The position numbers and the translations under genes were made by a program. A stretch of DNA of 64,000 nt from Eurosta solidaginis (Eukaryota > Arthropoda > Insecta > Diptera > Tephritidae). The stretch covers positions 387,019,601 through 387,083,600 of the forward strand of contig NC_090319.1 of assembly GCF_040869045.1 (NCBI RefSeq), given 5' to 3'. The notes under the pieces were generated by a model, which saw only the letters and a program-made list of their open reading frames with translations, made no database searches and had not been told where the DNA came from. Shown piece by piece: positions 20,801-32,800 of the stretch; position 1 is the first letter of the stretch; every line of letters begins with the position of its first letter.

Positions 20801-23800
20801 TTAATGATTTTTTAAAACATCAAAGGTGGTGGGTCCAGCTGGACGTCCAGCTAGACTCCCCCCTCGTAAGCACTAGGCCAAACAAAACAATTTAAATGTG
20901 GGAATTATGTGCTCTTTACGTGCTCAATAGTGCCAAAAAGAATTCGGTTTTTGACAACTTTTAATGATTTTTTAAAACTTCAAAAGTGGGGGGTCCCACA
21001 TTTAAATTGTTTTGTTTGGTCTAGTGCTTACGAGGGGGGTCTAGCTGGACGTCCAGCTGGACCCCCCACTTTTGAAGTTTTAAAAAATCATTAAAAGTTG
21101 TCAAAAAACCCAATTATTTTTGGCATTCTTGAGCACGTAAATAGCACATAATTCCCACATTTAAATTGTTTTGTTTGGTCTAGTGCTTACGAGGGGGGGT
21201 CTAGCTGGACGTCCAGCTGGACCTACCACCTTTGATGTTTTAAAAAAATCATTAAAAGTTGTCAAAAAACCCCAATTCTTTTTTGCACTATTGAGCACGT
21301 AAATAGCACATACTTCCCACATTTAAATTGTTTTGTTTGGTCTAGTGCTTACGAGGGGGGGGGGGGGGGGGGGGGGGGATCTAGCTGGACGTCCAGCTAG
21401 ACCCACCTCTTTTATGTTTTAAAAAAATCATTAAAAGTTGTCAATCAACCGAATTCTTTTTGGCACTATTGAGCACTTAAATAGCACACAATTCCCACAT
21501 TTAAATTGTTTTGTTTTACCTAGTGCTTACGAGGAGGGGGGGGGGGGGGGGGGGGTCTAGCTGGACGTCCAGCTGGACCCCCCACTTTTGAAGTTTTAAA
21601 AAATCATTAAAAGTTGTCAAAAAACCCAATTATTTTTGGCATTCTTGAGCACGTAAATAGCACATAATTCCCACATTTAAATTGTTTTGTTTGGTCTAGT
21701 GCTTACGAGGGGGGGTCTAGCTGGACGTCCAGCTGGACCTACCACCTTTGATGTTTTAAAAAATCATTAAAAGTTGTCAAAAAACCCAAATCTTTTTGGC
21801 ACTATTGAGCACGTAAATAGCACATAGTTCCCACATTTAAAGTGTTTTGTTTGGCCTAGTGCTTACGAGGGGGGTCTAGCTGGACGTCCAGCTGGACCCA
21901 CCACCTTTGATGTTTTAAAAAATCATTAAAAGTTGTCAAAAAACCCAAATCTTTTTGGCACTATTGAGCACGTAAATAGCACATAGTTCCCACATTTAAA
22001 GTGTTTTGTTTGGCCTAGTGCTTACGAGGGGGGGGTCTAGCTGGACGTCCAGCTGGACCCACCACCTTTGATGTTTTAAAAAATCATTAAAAGTTGTCAA
22101 AAAACCCAATTCTTTTTGGCACTATTGAGCACGTAAATAGCACATAATTCCCACATTTAAATTGTTTTGTTTGGCCTAGTGCTTACGATGGGCGGGGGGG
22201 GGGGGGGTCTAGCTGGACGTCCAGCTGGACCCCCCACTTTTGAAGTTTTAAAAAATCATTAAAAGTTGTCAAAAAACCCAATTATTTTTGGCATTCTTGA
22301 GCACGTAAATAGCACATAATTCCCACATTTAAATTGTTTTGTTTGGTCTAGTGCTTACGAGGGGGGGGGGTCTAGCTGGATGTCCAGCTGGACCCCCCAC
22401 TTTTGAAGTGTAAAAAAAAACATTAAAAGTTGTCAAAAACCCGAATTCTTTTTGGCACTATTGAGCATGTAAATAGCACATAATTCCCACATTTAAATTG
22501 TTTTGTTTGGCCTAGTGCTTACGATGGGCGGGGGGGGGGGGGGGGGGGGTGTCTAGCTGGACGTCCAGCTGGACCCCCCACTTTTGAAGTTTTAAAAAAT
22601 CATTAAAAGCTGTCAAAAAACGCAATTCTTTTTGGCACTATTGAGCACATAATTCCCACATTTAAATTGTTTTGTTTGGCCTAGTGCTTACGAGGGGGGG
22701 GGTCTAGCTGGACGTCCAGCTGGACCCCCCACTTTTGAAGTTTTAAAAAATCATTAAAAGTTGTCAAAAAACCCAATTGGTCCAGCTTGACGGACCTATA
22801 ATTCAGAACCCGGCGATGATGTACTGATCGAGAAAATATTTGAAAAACCCTGTGAATTTTAAAGTTTTGCGATCCATTCTGTGGTAAGATATGCTTTATT
22901 TCGACAGGCAGCGCACGGATCGCTATATTCAGAAAATTTATTCAAAATTAGCAAAAAACAAATGGCGAATTTAAAGTAAAATTTCCCAAGTGGTGAATTA
23001 CCTTCCCAAGATTTGATTAATGTTTCTGTCGGCGGTTCTCTATGCCTTTAAATTCTCTGATTAAAACTATTTCTTTAAGGGCAATTTGTATTTTGATTTT
23101 TGTTGTATTTACCTAGAGAACTCGTTGAGGAAGGTATGAAACAGAACCGAAAATCGTATGAGGTAGAACTTTATTTCCTTTTAATATCGACAGACGTAGC
23201 GGTATAGAGAATAACCAACAAGACGAATAGAGGGGAAACAAAGAAGGACTTGAATGCTTTGCGCGTGGTGTATTCTATACAGAAGATAGGTATGATATTG
23301 TAACGAATTCTGGGAATTTCTGATATTTATGCACCTTCTGCTAATGTTCGAATCGCTGAACTGTTGAATAAATCACTCCAATATTCAGTATTGCAAACTG
23401 GTCTTTATTTAAATTACTTTGGGAGTAGTATTTCACAATTATCTTCACTTCCCAACTGATAGCGTGTTTAAATCAAAACTGATTTGTTGTTACTCAGCTT
23501 GCGCTGCTTTTATACTCTTGGTTTCCCCGTTAACACATTTCTCGTAAAGTCTGGTAATTTCCCGAACAGTTGTAGCTCATGCTTGGTTACCAGCTATATA
23601 AGTACATGTATATTTGTAGTTTATAGCCATATGCGTGTGTATGATTATTCAGTATATTTGTAGTTTATAGCCATATGCGTGTGTATGTGTGAGTAACTAC
23701 TACGGCTGATGACTACATCTGTGTGTGTGTGTGTGAGATAAGTCTTCGTCGCCTTCTACATAAGTGTTGCTAGCTTTAATGTGTACACGTAATAAGAGTG

Positions 23801-26800
23801 GCTGGTTCATGTTTTTGTTGTTGCGTGATTATTTACTAACAGCTTAGTGATGCTAAAATTTGTCACAATATTTAATATTCTCACTTTTTCATTTATATCT
23901 TAAAAACGAAACATTTGATCTTGTCTTGGATTGTAGACAAAAGCACCAATCGATTTATTTATATAGACTGAACGGTTCGTTTGTAATTTCAAAATACCTT
24001 TTATTTTTGACTAAAAAAATATTTGGAGTACACTAACTGATATTATCAGACTTAAAACATTCAAGTCAGAATTTACCAATTAATACTGTCATGTTATTTT
24101 TTTTTTTAAAGTTGCGTGATTATTAATGAGAAGGTCATGAGGACCCCTGAGTTGTCAAAGATTTTTATCTAGGAAAATTTTCTGACAATGACTTTTTGAC
24201 TAAAAATATTAGCTGTTAAAAATGGTACCTGAGTTTAACTATGCCGTATGTATGGATTTTGTTATTTAAATATAGTTGGTTATACCATTTATCAATTTTA
24301 ACTTTATTATTATTTAATATTTTAGATTTAAATTGTTTTTGAATGCGTGGTTGAAAATAAATAAATAACAAGTAAGGAAGGCTAAGTTCGGGTGTAACCG
24401 AACATTACATACTCAGTTGAGAGCTATGGAGACAAAATAAGGAAAATCACCATGTAGGAAAATGAACCTAGGGTAACCCTGGAATGTTGTTGTATGACAT
24501 GTGTATCAAATGGAAGGTATTAAAGAGTATTTTAAGAGAGAGTAGGTCATAGTTCTATGGATGGACGCCATTTAGGGATATCGCCATAAAGGTGGACCAG
24601 GGCTGACTCTAGAATGTGTTTGTACGATATGGGTATCAAATGAAAGGTGATAATGAGTATTTTAAAAGGGTATGGGCTTTAGTTCTATAGGTGAACGCCT
24701 TTTCGAGAAATCCCCATAAAGGTGGACCAGGGGTGACTCTAGAATATGTTTGTACGATATGGGTATCAAATGAAAGCTGTTAATGAGTATTTTGAAAAGG
24801 AGTGATCCTTAGTTCCCTAGGTGGACGCCGTTTCGAGATATCGCCATAAAGGTGGACCAGGGGTGTCTCTAGTTGTACGATATGGGAATCAAATGAAAGG
24901 TGTTACTGAGCGTTTTAAGAGGGAGTGGGCATTAGGTCTATAGGTGGACGCCTTTTCGAAATGTCGCCATTAGGGTGGGCCAGGGGGGACTCTAGAATGT
25001 GTTTGTACGATATGGGTATCAAACGAAAGGTGTTACTGAGCATTTTAAGAGGGAGTGGGCATTAGGTCCATAGGTGGACGCCTTTTCGAGATATCGCCAT
25101 TAGGGTGGGCCAGGGGTGACTCTGGAATGTGTTTGTACGATATGGGTATCAAATGAAAGGTGGTAATGAGTATTTTAAAAGGGAGCAATCCTTAGTTCTA
25201 TAGGTGGACGCCTTTTCGAGATATCGCCATAAAGGTGGACCAAGGGTGACTCTAGAATGTTTTTACGATATGGGTATCAAACGAAAGGTGTTACTGAGCA
25301 TTTTAAGAGGGAGTGGGCACTAGGTCTATAGGTGGACGCCTTTTCGAGATATCGCCATTAGGGTGGGCCAGGGGTGACTCTAGAATGTTTGTACGATATG
25401 GGTATCAAACGAAAGGTGTTACTGAGCATTTTAAGAGAAAGTGGGCATTAGGTCTATAGGTGGGCGCCTTTTCGAGATATCGCCATTAGGGTGGGCCAGG
25501 GTGACTCTAGAATGTGTTTGTACGATATGGGTATCAAATGAAAGGTGGTAATGAGTATTTTAAAAGGGAGTAATCCTCAGTTCTATAGGTGGACGCCTTT
25601 TCGAGATATCGCCATAAAGGTTGACCAAGGGTGACTCTAGAATGTTTGTACGATATGGGTATCAAACGAAAGGTGTTACTGAGCATTTTAAGAGGGAGTG
25701 GGCATTAGGTCTATAGGTGGACGCCTTTTCGAGATATCGCCATTAGGGTGGGCCAGGGGTGACTCTAGAATGTTTGTACGATATGGGTATCAAAGGAAAG
25801 GTGTTACTGAGCATTTTAAGAGGGAGTGGACATTAGGTCTATAGGTGGACGCCTTTTCGAGATATCGCCATTAGGGTGGGCCAGGGGTGACTCTAGAATG
25901 TTTTTACGATATGGGTATCAAACGAAAGGTGTTACTGAGCATTTTAAGAGGGAGTGGGCATTAGGTCTATAGGTGCACGCCTTTTCGAGATATCGCCATT
26001 AGGGTGGACCAGGGTTGACTCTAGAATGTGTTTGTACGATATGGATATCAAATTAAAGGTATTGATGAGGGTTTTAAAAGCGAGTGGCCCTTAGATGTAT
26101 ATGTGAAGGCGTTCTCGCGATATCGACCAAATGTGGATCAGGTGATCCAGAAAATCATCTGTAGGGTACTGCTAATTTATTTATATATTCAATAACACTA
26201 ACAGTATTCCTGCCAAGATTCCAAGGGCTGTTGATTTCGCCTTGTAGAACTTTTTCATTTTCTTCTACTTAATATGGTAGGTGTCACACCCATTTTACAA
26301 AGTTTTTTCCAAAGTTATATTTTGCGTCAATAAACCAATCCAGTTACCATGTTTCATCCCTTTTTTCGTATTTGGTATAGAATTATGGCATTTTTTTAAT
26401 TTTTCGTAATTTTCGATATCGATAAAGTGGGCGTGGTTATGGTCGGATTTCTGCCATTTTTTATACCAAGATAAAGTGAGTTCAGATAAGTACGTGGGCT
26501 AAGTTTAGTAAAGATATATCGGTTTTTGCTCAAGTTATTGTGTTAACGGCCGAGCGGAAGGACAGACGGTGGACTGTGTATAAAAACTGGGCGTGGCTTC
26601 CACCGATTTCGCCCATTTTCACAGAGAACAGTTAACGTCATAGAATCTATGCTCCTACCAAATTTCAAAAGGATTGGTTAATTTTTGTTCGACTTATGGC
26701 ATTAAAAGTATTCTAGACACACTAAATGAAAATGGGCGGAGCCACGCCCATTTTGAAATTTTCTTTTTTTTTGTATTTTGTTGCATCATATCATTACTGG

Positions 26801-29800
26801 AGTTGAATTTTGACTTAATTTACTTATATACAGTAAAGATATTAAATTTTTTGTTAAAATTTGAATTTAAAAAAATTTTTTTTTAAAAAGTGGGCGTGTT
26901 TTTCATCCAATTTTGCTAATTTTTATTTAGCACATATATAGTAATAGTAGTAACGTTCCTGCCAAATTTCATCATGATATCTTCAACGACTGCCAAATTA
27001 CAGCTTGCAAAACTTTTAAATTACCTTCTTGTAAAAGTGGGCGGTGCCACGCCCATTGTCCAAAATCTTACTAATTTTCTATTCTGCGTCATAACGTCAA
27101 CCCATCTACCAAGTTTCATCGCTTTAACCGCCTTTGGCAATGAATTATCGCATTTTTTCGGTTTTTCGAAATTTTCGATATCGAAAAAGTGGGCGTGGTT
27201 ATAGTCCGATATCGTTCATTTTAAATAGCGATCTGAGATGAGTGCTCAGAAACCTACGTACCAAATTTCATCAAGATACCTCAAAATTTACTCAAGTTAT
27301 CGTGTTAACGGACGGACGGACGGACGGACATGGCTCAATCAAATTTTTTCTGGATCCTGATTATTTTGATATATGGAAGTCTATATCTATCTCGATTCCT
27401 TTATATATGTACAACCAACCGTTATCCAATCAAACTTAATATACTCTGTGAGCTCTGCTCAACTGAGTATAAAAATACTAATAACTAGCCGCACTGTATC
27501 TGTACACTAAATATTTTGTGAAATTTCAACGAAAAAAACACCAAGTTTTTATACTCAGCGTGCTTTGCACACAGAGTATATTAACTTTGATTGGATAACG
27601 GTTGGTTGTACAGGTATAAAGGAAACGAGATAGATATAGACTTCCATATATCAAAATCATCAGTATCGAAAAAAAATTTGATTGAGCCATGTCCGTCCGT
27701 CCGTTAACAAGATAACTTGAGTAAATATTGAGATATCTTCACCAAATTTGGCACACGAGCTTATCTGGACCCAGAATAGATTGGTATTGAAAATGAACGA
27801 AATCGGATGATTACCACTCCCACTTTTTATACATATAACATTTTGGAAAACATAAAAAACCTAATTATTTAGTAAATAATACACCTAGAATGTTCGTGTG
27901 GACTGATATTGAGACTCTTGATAAACAGTTTAAAAGGTTGTTTAAAATGGGCGTGGCACCGCCCACTTGTGATAAAATCAATTTTACAAATATTATTAAT
28001 TACAAATCAAAAATCGTTAAACCTATCGTAACAAAATTCGGCAGAGAGGTTGCCTTTACTATAGGGAATGCTTTGAAGAAAAATTAACAAAATCGGTTAA
28101 GGACCACGCCCACTTTTATATAAAAGATTTTTAAAAGGGTCGTGGACGAATAAAATAAGCTATATCTTTGCAAAAAAGAGCTTTATATCAATGGTATTTC
28201 ATTTCCCAAGTGGATTTATAACAATAAATAGGAGAAATTTCAAATTTAAAAAAATTGGCGTGGCGCCGCCCCTTTTATGACTAAGCAATTTTCTATGTTT
28301 CGGCAGCCATAACTCGAAGAAAAATTAACGGATCGTAATGAAATTGTGCACACATATTTTCCTTGTAGCGGAAAATATTTCTAGTAAAAATGGACGGGAT
28401 CGGTTAATGGCCACGGCAACTTAGATATAAAACAAGTTCAGAAGGTTCGTAGACAAGAATAATAAGCTATAACTTAGCAAAAAATAGTTTTGAATCAATC
28501 AGGGCTGTCATGGAATCCAAATGTTGTCGTAATTGAATTTAAAAATGACAAAAAAATTACTTTGGTGTCATGAAATCCAACGTTATCGGTTTAATGTTCG
28601 AATTGGAGTTAGTGTCGGTTTTAAGTGTCACAGAATCCGATTATATCGATTTTGCTATCGGAAACAAAGCAATCAGTTAAATGCTGTTGGATTTCATTTT
28701 TTCATAGTTGTTTTTCTCTTGCAGTTGAATATTTTCTAAAAATGTAAGTGAATAAAGGTTTATTTTATAAAAATAAATGTAAATTTACATATATTTTCGC
28801 TCTTAATAGGGGAAAGCATAAAAATTCAATGGAAGACAGTTTTGATTGAATTTATGGAGAAACAGCCAGATTTTGCGAAGGGATTCACGAAGCACATCAT
28901 CTAAAATCGTTGACACAGTGCTTCTTCCTATACTCATGCTAGAATCCTTGCCAACTGATCTTTGGTAGGATCCTTCAGCTAACAATCGTAAGGTTGTTGT
29001 TGTTGTAGCAATGCTCGCCCCACCTAATAGCCGCGACCGATCACAAATTGTCATCAATATCCTCTAACGGGAGTCCAAGGAAACTTGCCGTTTCAACAGG
29101 GGTGGACCATAAAGAAAGGAGTGTTAGAGGCGTAGGTTCCACATTACAATTAAAGAGATGGTTGGTGTCATGTGGAGACACATTGCAAGCGGGGCATACA
29201 TTTTGTATGTCGGGGTTGATTCTGGATAGGTAAGAGTTTAACCTGTTACAGTATCCAGAACGAAGTTGAGCAAGAGTGACACGCGTTTTCCTGGGGAGTA
29301 TGTGTTCCTCTTCCGCGAGTTCTGGATATTTTTCTTCAAGTACTGGATTCACCGGGCAATTCCCGACATAAAGGTCCGACGCCTGTCTATGGAGTTCACC
29401 AAGGACCTGCTTGTGTTTTTTCGCTTCATACGGCTGGGTTCTCAGGTGCCGTATTTCCTCAAAATGCTTACGGAGATGACTCCTTAGGCCCCTAGGCGGT
29501 GCTGTTTCGTCAATCAGATGTCTGTTGGGATGCCCAGGTTTCTGGGCGCTTGGGCGTAGACTATGGGACGCCCTTGGGCGTGAGCAGCAAGGAGCCACAA
29601 AAGATTTATAAAAGTTACGTGGACGTCGGGTTTTGGGATCAAGCCCAGAACAACCTGTCCGATGCAACCATCCCTTGCACGAGACACACTGAACAGAGTA
29701 TGACCGTCCTAAAAAGATTCTTTTCTGGCAAATGCAGCAAAACCATTTCTCAGGACCGGGGTCAGGAGACGGACCCGGATTGGGTTCGATACCTTCCCTG

Positions 29801-32800
29801 AGTAAGAGAATATGTAGCAGTCCTGCTGCAAGGAGCTGCTGGGAGGATGACAATTTGTGGGAGGGACGAAACAAATTAAATGGGGTCACACTGAAATGAC
29901 AGTCCTTGGTCGGGAAAAATCCCGAGTCGCTCCGGTACATAGAACCGACTGCCTTGGGAAGCGAACAATCGTAAGGTAGCAGCTAGTTGCAGCACTGGCA
30001 GAACTTTCGAGCGGGTTAAGCGTCTTTCAATGCTGTTCAATAACATTCGGAAAGCCTCTTTGTTTATGCGATATTATTCAATGTAACTGCAAATACACTA
30101 TAAATATTTAGAAAACCACATTACGAAATAAATATTTTTAATTACGCTGTCTCTGGCAACTCAAATGGATTGCTGCGATCTATCACAATTTTGCTTTGGG
30201 CTTCTCGCAACTTTCTTCTTCCAATAACATAAATGCTAAAACTGCTGATGCCATTTTAATGTCAATAAATTTGTTAACTTCTGTTTAGATGCACAAAACA
30301 AGTATTTTATAAAATTTTGCCAAAAAAATTAACATCAAAATTGCCGGTGCACCGATAACACTGCAAAACAGCTGATTCGAACGTCGCTTTTATTTACATT
30401 CGAAAACAGCAAAACCAATACGGTTTATTGACACCAATTTAAATCAATATTGGTTTGCAATTCCGACAAAACGCAATACCGACTTGGATTCCATGACAAC
30501 CCTGAATGATATTTCACTTATCAAATTTTATTGTAAGAGGAAATGGGGAGACATTTTTTTTTAATGGGCGGTGCCACGTGTTATGTAGAAAAGTAATTTA
30601 TCTGAAACGAAATGTACAATTAAAGCTCACGCTGAGTATATAATGTTCGGTTACACCCGAACTTAGACACCTTTACTTGTTTTTTAATATCTTCAGGCAG
30701 GTAATGTGGTGAATTACCTATCGCTAGTTTCACCCTTTCCATTGATGTTCGCCGTTTTTAATTCTATATTACTCTATGTCTCTGATTTCAATAGGATATA
30801 AAAGTTATTTGTATTTGTGATTAGTTGGTCTCATTTGATTCAAAACGGCGTACGTGCATATGCATTAATTATCTGCACATATGTATATTCTTAATTCAGA
30901 TAATGATTAATACTTACGTGGAATTGATCTTGATGATGATAATCGGCTGGACCACCTGTAGGTCCGCCCATGCCACCTAGTCCTCCACCAGCTGCGCCAC
31001 CGCCATAAAAGCGATATTGTTGCTTCATCCAATTCGATTGTTGTTGCTGTTGTTGTAGCGGCGGTGCTTGTGGTGGTTTGTCCATCATCCAAGGGCCATG
31101 CATCAGACCAGCAACAGCTGGTGGCATACCAGATCCCATGCCATCATCCAAACCAGGCCCTGGCATGCCACCACCACCAGCCATATTCATTGGATAGTTA
31201 TTGCATTTCCATGATGCACGCTCGGTACCTATAGGACGTGGCATTTTGCGTATATCTTCTTGTTGCTGCTGCTGTTGTTGTTGTTGTTGTGCGGCCATTT
31301 GCTGTTGTAACATATTTCCACCCACTGCGGCTTGATTAGGTGACATTGCAGCCGGTGAGTTGTTACCGCCACCAAGTCCACCGTTCTCCAAGTTTAATAC
31401 GTCCATATAGCCGCCATACCAACGCTGTGGCCCAGTGTTGGGCGCCTGTGGTCCGTTTTGTGGCTGCGACTGTGAGCGTGTGCCAGATGCCAAATTAGAA
31501 CCTGGTGCCAGTGACTTTCCTGTGGGAAAATTCGTCGGTGCCGGTGGTGGTGGTTGATGCTGCTGTGGATGAAAAATGCCACTGCCAAGTAAGGGTTGTT
31601 GTTGTGGTGGCTGGCCGATTGGGGGTTGCGCCATAGACCCCATGTTTGCTGCACCACCACCACCAGGTCCACTGAATGCCGAATTTCGTAAATTAAGGCG
31701 CGATAATGGGTGATTGTTGTTAACACCGACACCATGCATTTGCATACCATAATGAGATGGCATTTTCACGTGATGTGGCATAACGCCGTTTCCGGCAGAA
31801 CCTAAAGCTTCGAAGAAACGATTTATTGGTGGTTCACCAATAGAACCTGGTGGTCCATTGTTGTTGTTACGTGCAGAGTGATTGGGGCCGATGGGTCCAA
31901 AATTCATAGTAGGTTGTTGTGAGTTAGCTGCGCTTCCCTCAAGGGTGCCACTACTACCCAAAGCACCCACATTAGCGGAAGTTGATGTATTATGTGTAGC
32001 ATTCACTACACCGGTGCGATGTTGTTGGTTAGTATTTGGGGGAGGGCGTTGTATTGCCAAACCACTAGCGGGTATATTCGTTGTAACGGTGCTGTTGGAG
32101 CTAATTGATGTATTTGTTTGATTTGGTTGTTGTCCAATCGGGGCAGGTGGTTTGATTACACCCACAGAAGTGTGCTGCGCCTCACTACCACTTACACCGC
32201 TTACTTGTGTAGATAACTGCAATTCTTTAGCAGCACCATTCCCGCCACCAACACTCACGCCCATGTCAACGCGATCGGCAATATTTGAGGCGGTAATTGT
32301 GGTTATATTATCACCACTTGATGCTACCGAAGAAACAGTGTGCATACCGGGCGAGGTGCCAGCTGTTGAAGTTCCCCCAGCCATGCTGGTAGCAAGTATG
32401 GTGAGATTCGAAGTTGGTGCAGCATTTCCACCAGCGCTAACAGCTTGTGTCTGGTGCATGCCTACAGGCGCAGGCATTACATTGCTGCTAGGCGGTGAAG
32501 CTGAGTGGGAGGAAGCTTTGGAACTTCCACCCACTGGTGAATTTAGTATGTTACGATTATAGCCTGGAGCTTTTGAAGCATCCGCTTTGGGTAATGGATC
32601 ACTAACCAATGCTGATGGCGAGTTATACATTTGCACATTTTCCCCCCATTGTGATTGGTAATTGAAGAAGAGTGTGTATTCATTGCTTATTTTTGAAGCA
32701 AGCTGTGTGCCAAATCCACCAGTAGCAGATGTACTGTTCACTCCAGTATCTGGGCATGTGCCGGTAACGTTAGCTGTAGGCTCAGCACAATTAATTATAA

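Larger units (their letters stand above)
18707..22806. mobile_element. Foldback (FB)-type element, 4,082 bp, with 9-bp target duplication
   Basis: The element spans 18716-22797. Its termini are the inverted repeat AGGTCCGTCAAGCTGGAC, flanked by ATAATTTAG (18707-18715) and ATAATTCAG (22798-22806), a 9-bp duplication with one mismatch. The left half (to about 20997) is about 14 direct copies of a ~160-bp unit. The right half is about 11 copies of the same unit in reverse orientation, so the whole element is a giant inverted repeat with almost no loop. Each unit contains GTCCAGCTGGACGTCCAGCT (itself palindromic), a C tract of variable length, and an AAATGTGGGAATTATGTGCT segment. No ORF. Long arms built from short tandem repeats plus a 9-bp TSD are the hallmarks of Drosophila FB elements. 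Confidence 0.9.
28500..30504. mobile_element. TIR element (CAGGGCTGTCATGGAATCC ends) split by a mini-LINE
   Basis: Terminal inverted repeats CAGGG(C/T)TGTCATGGAATCCA at both ends, with AAT adjoining each end (a possible 3-bp TSD, offset by one base on the left). Without the nested mini-LINE it is about 1.0 kb, with no intact ORF. Confidence 0.75.
27546..30680 (-). mobile_element. ~3.1-kb repeat B, inverted relative to repeat A, with nested TIR element
   Basis: The right end is the complement of the head of repeat A (ATGTTCGGTTACACCCGAAC at about 30644), and the left end starts TTTTTATACTCAGCGTG. Bases 27550-27760 mirror 27290-27476, so A and B are tail to tail. B lacks the 130-bp array and carries the 2-kb TIR element at 28500-30504. 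Confidence 0.75.
18085..30917 (-). other. 12.8-kb mask intron filled with transposons
   Basis: Contains, left to right, a SINE relic, a Foldback element, a solo LTR and two convergent ~3-kb repeats with nested insertions. Unassigned gaps (18396-18706, 22807-23298, 23868-24367, 30684-30917) are AT-rich and show nothing supportable. Confidence 0.8.

Noticed and set aside
18756..22797. CRISPR-like regularly spaced repeats
   Set aside because: The units are contiguous, ~160 bp and inverted in the second half, with matching termini and a 9-bp TSD; this is a eukaryotic foldback element.
28803..29057. Minus ORF 28803-29057 as a gene
   Set aside because: It reads through the mini-LINE 3' end into the flanking element; no domain.
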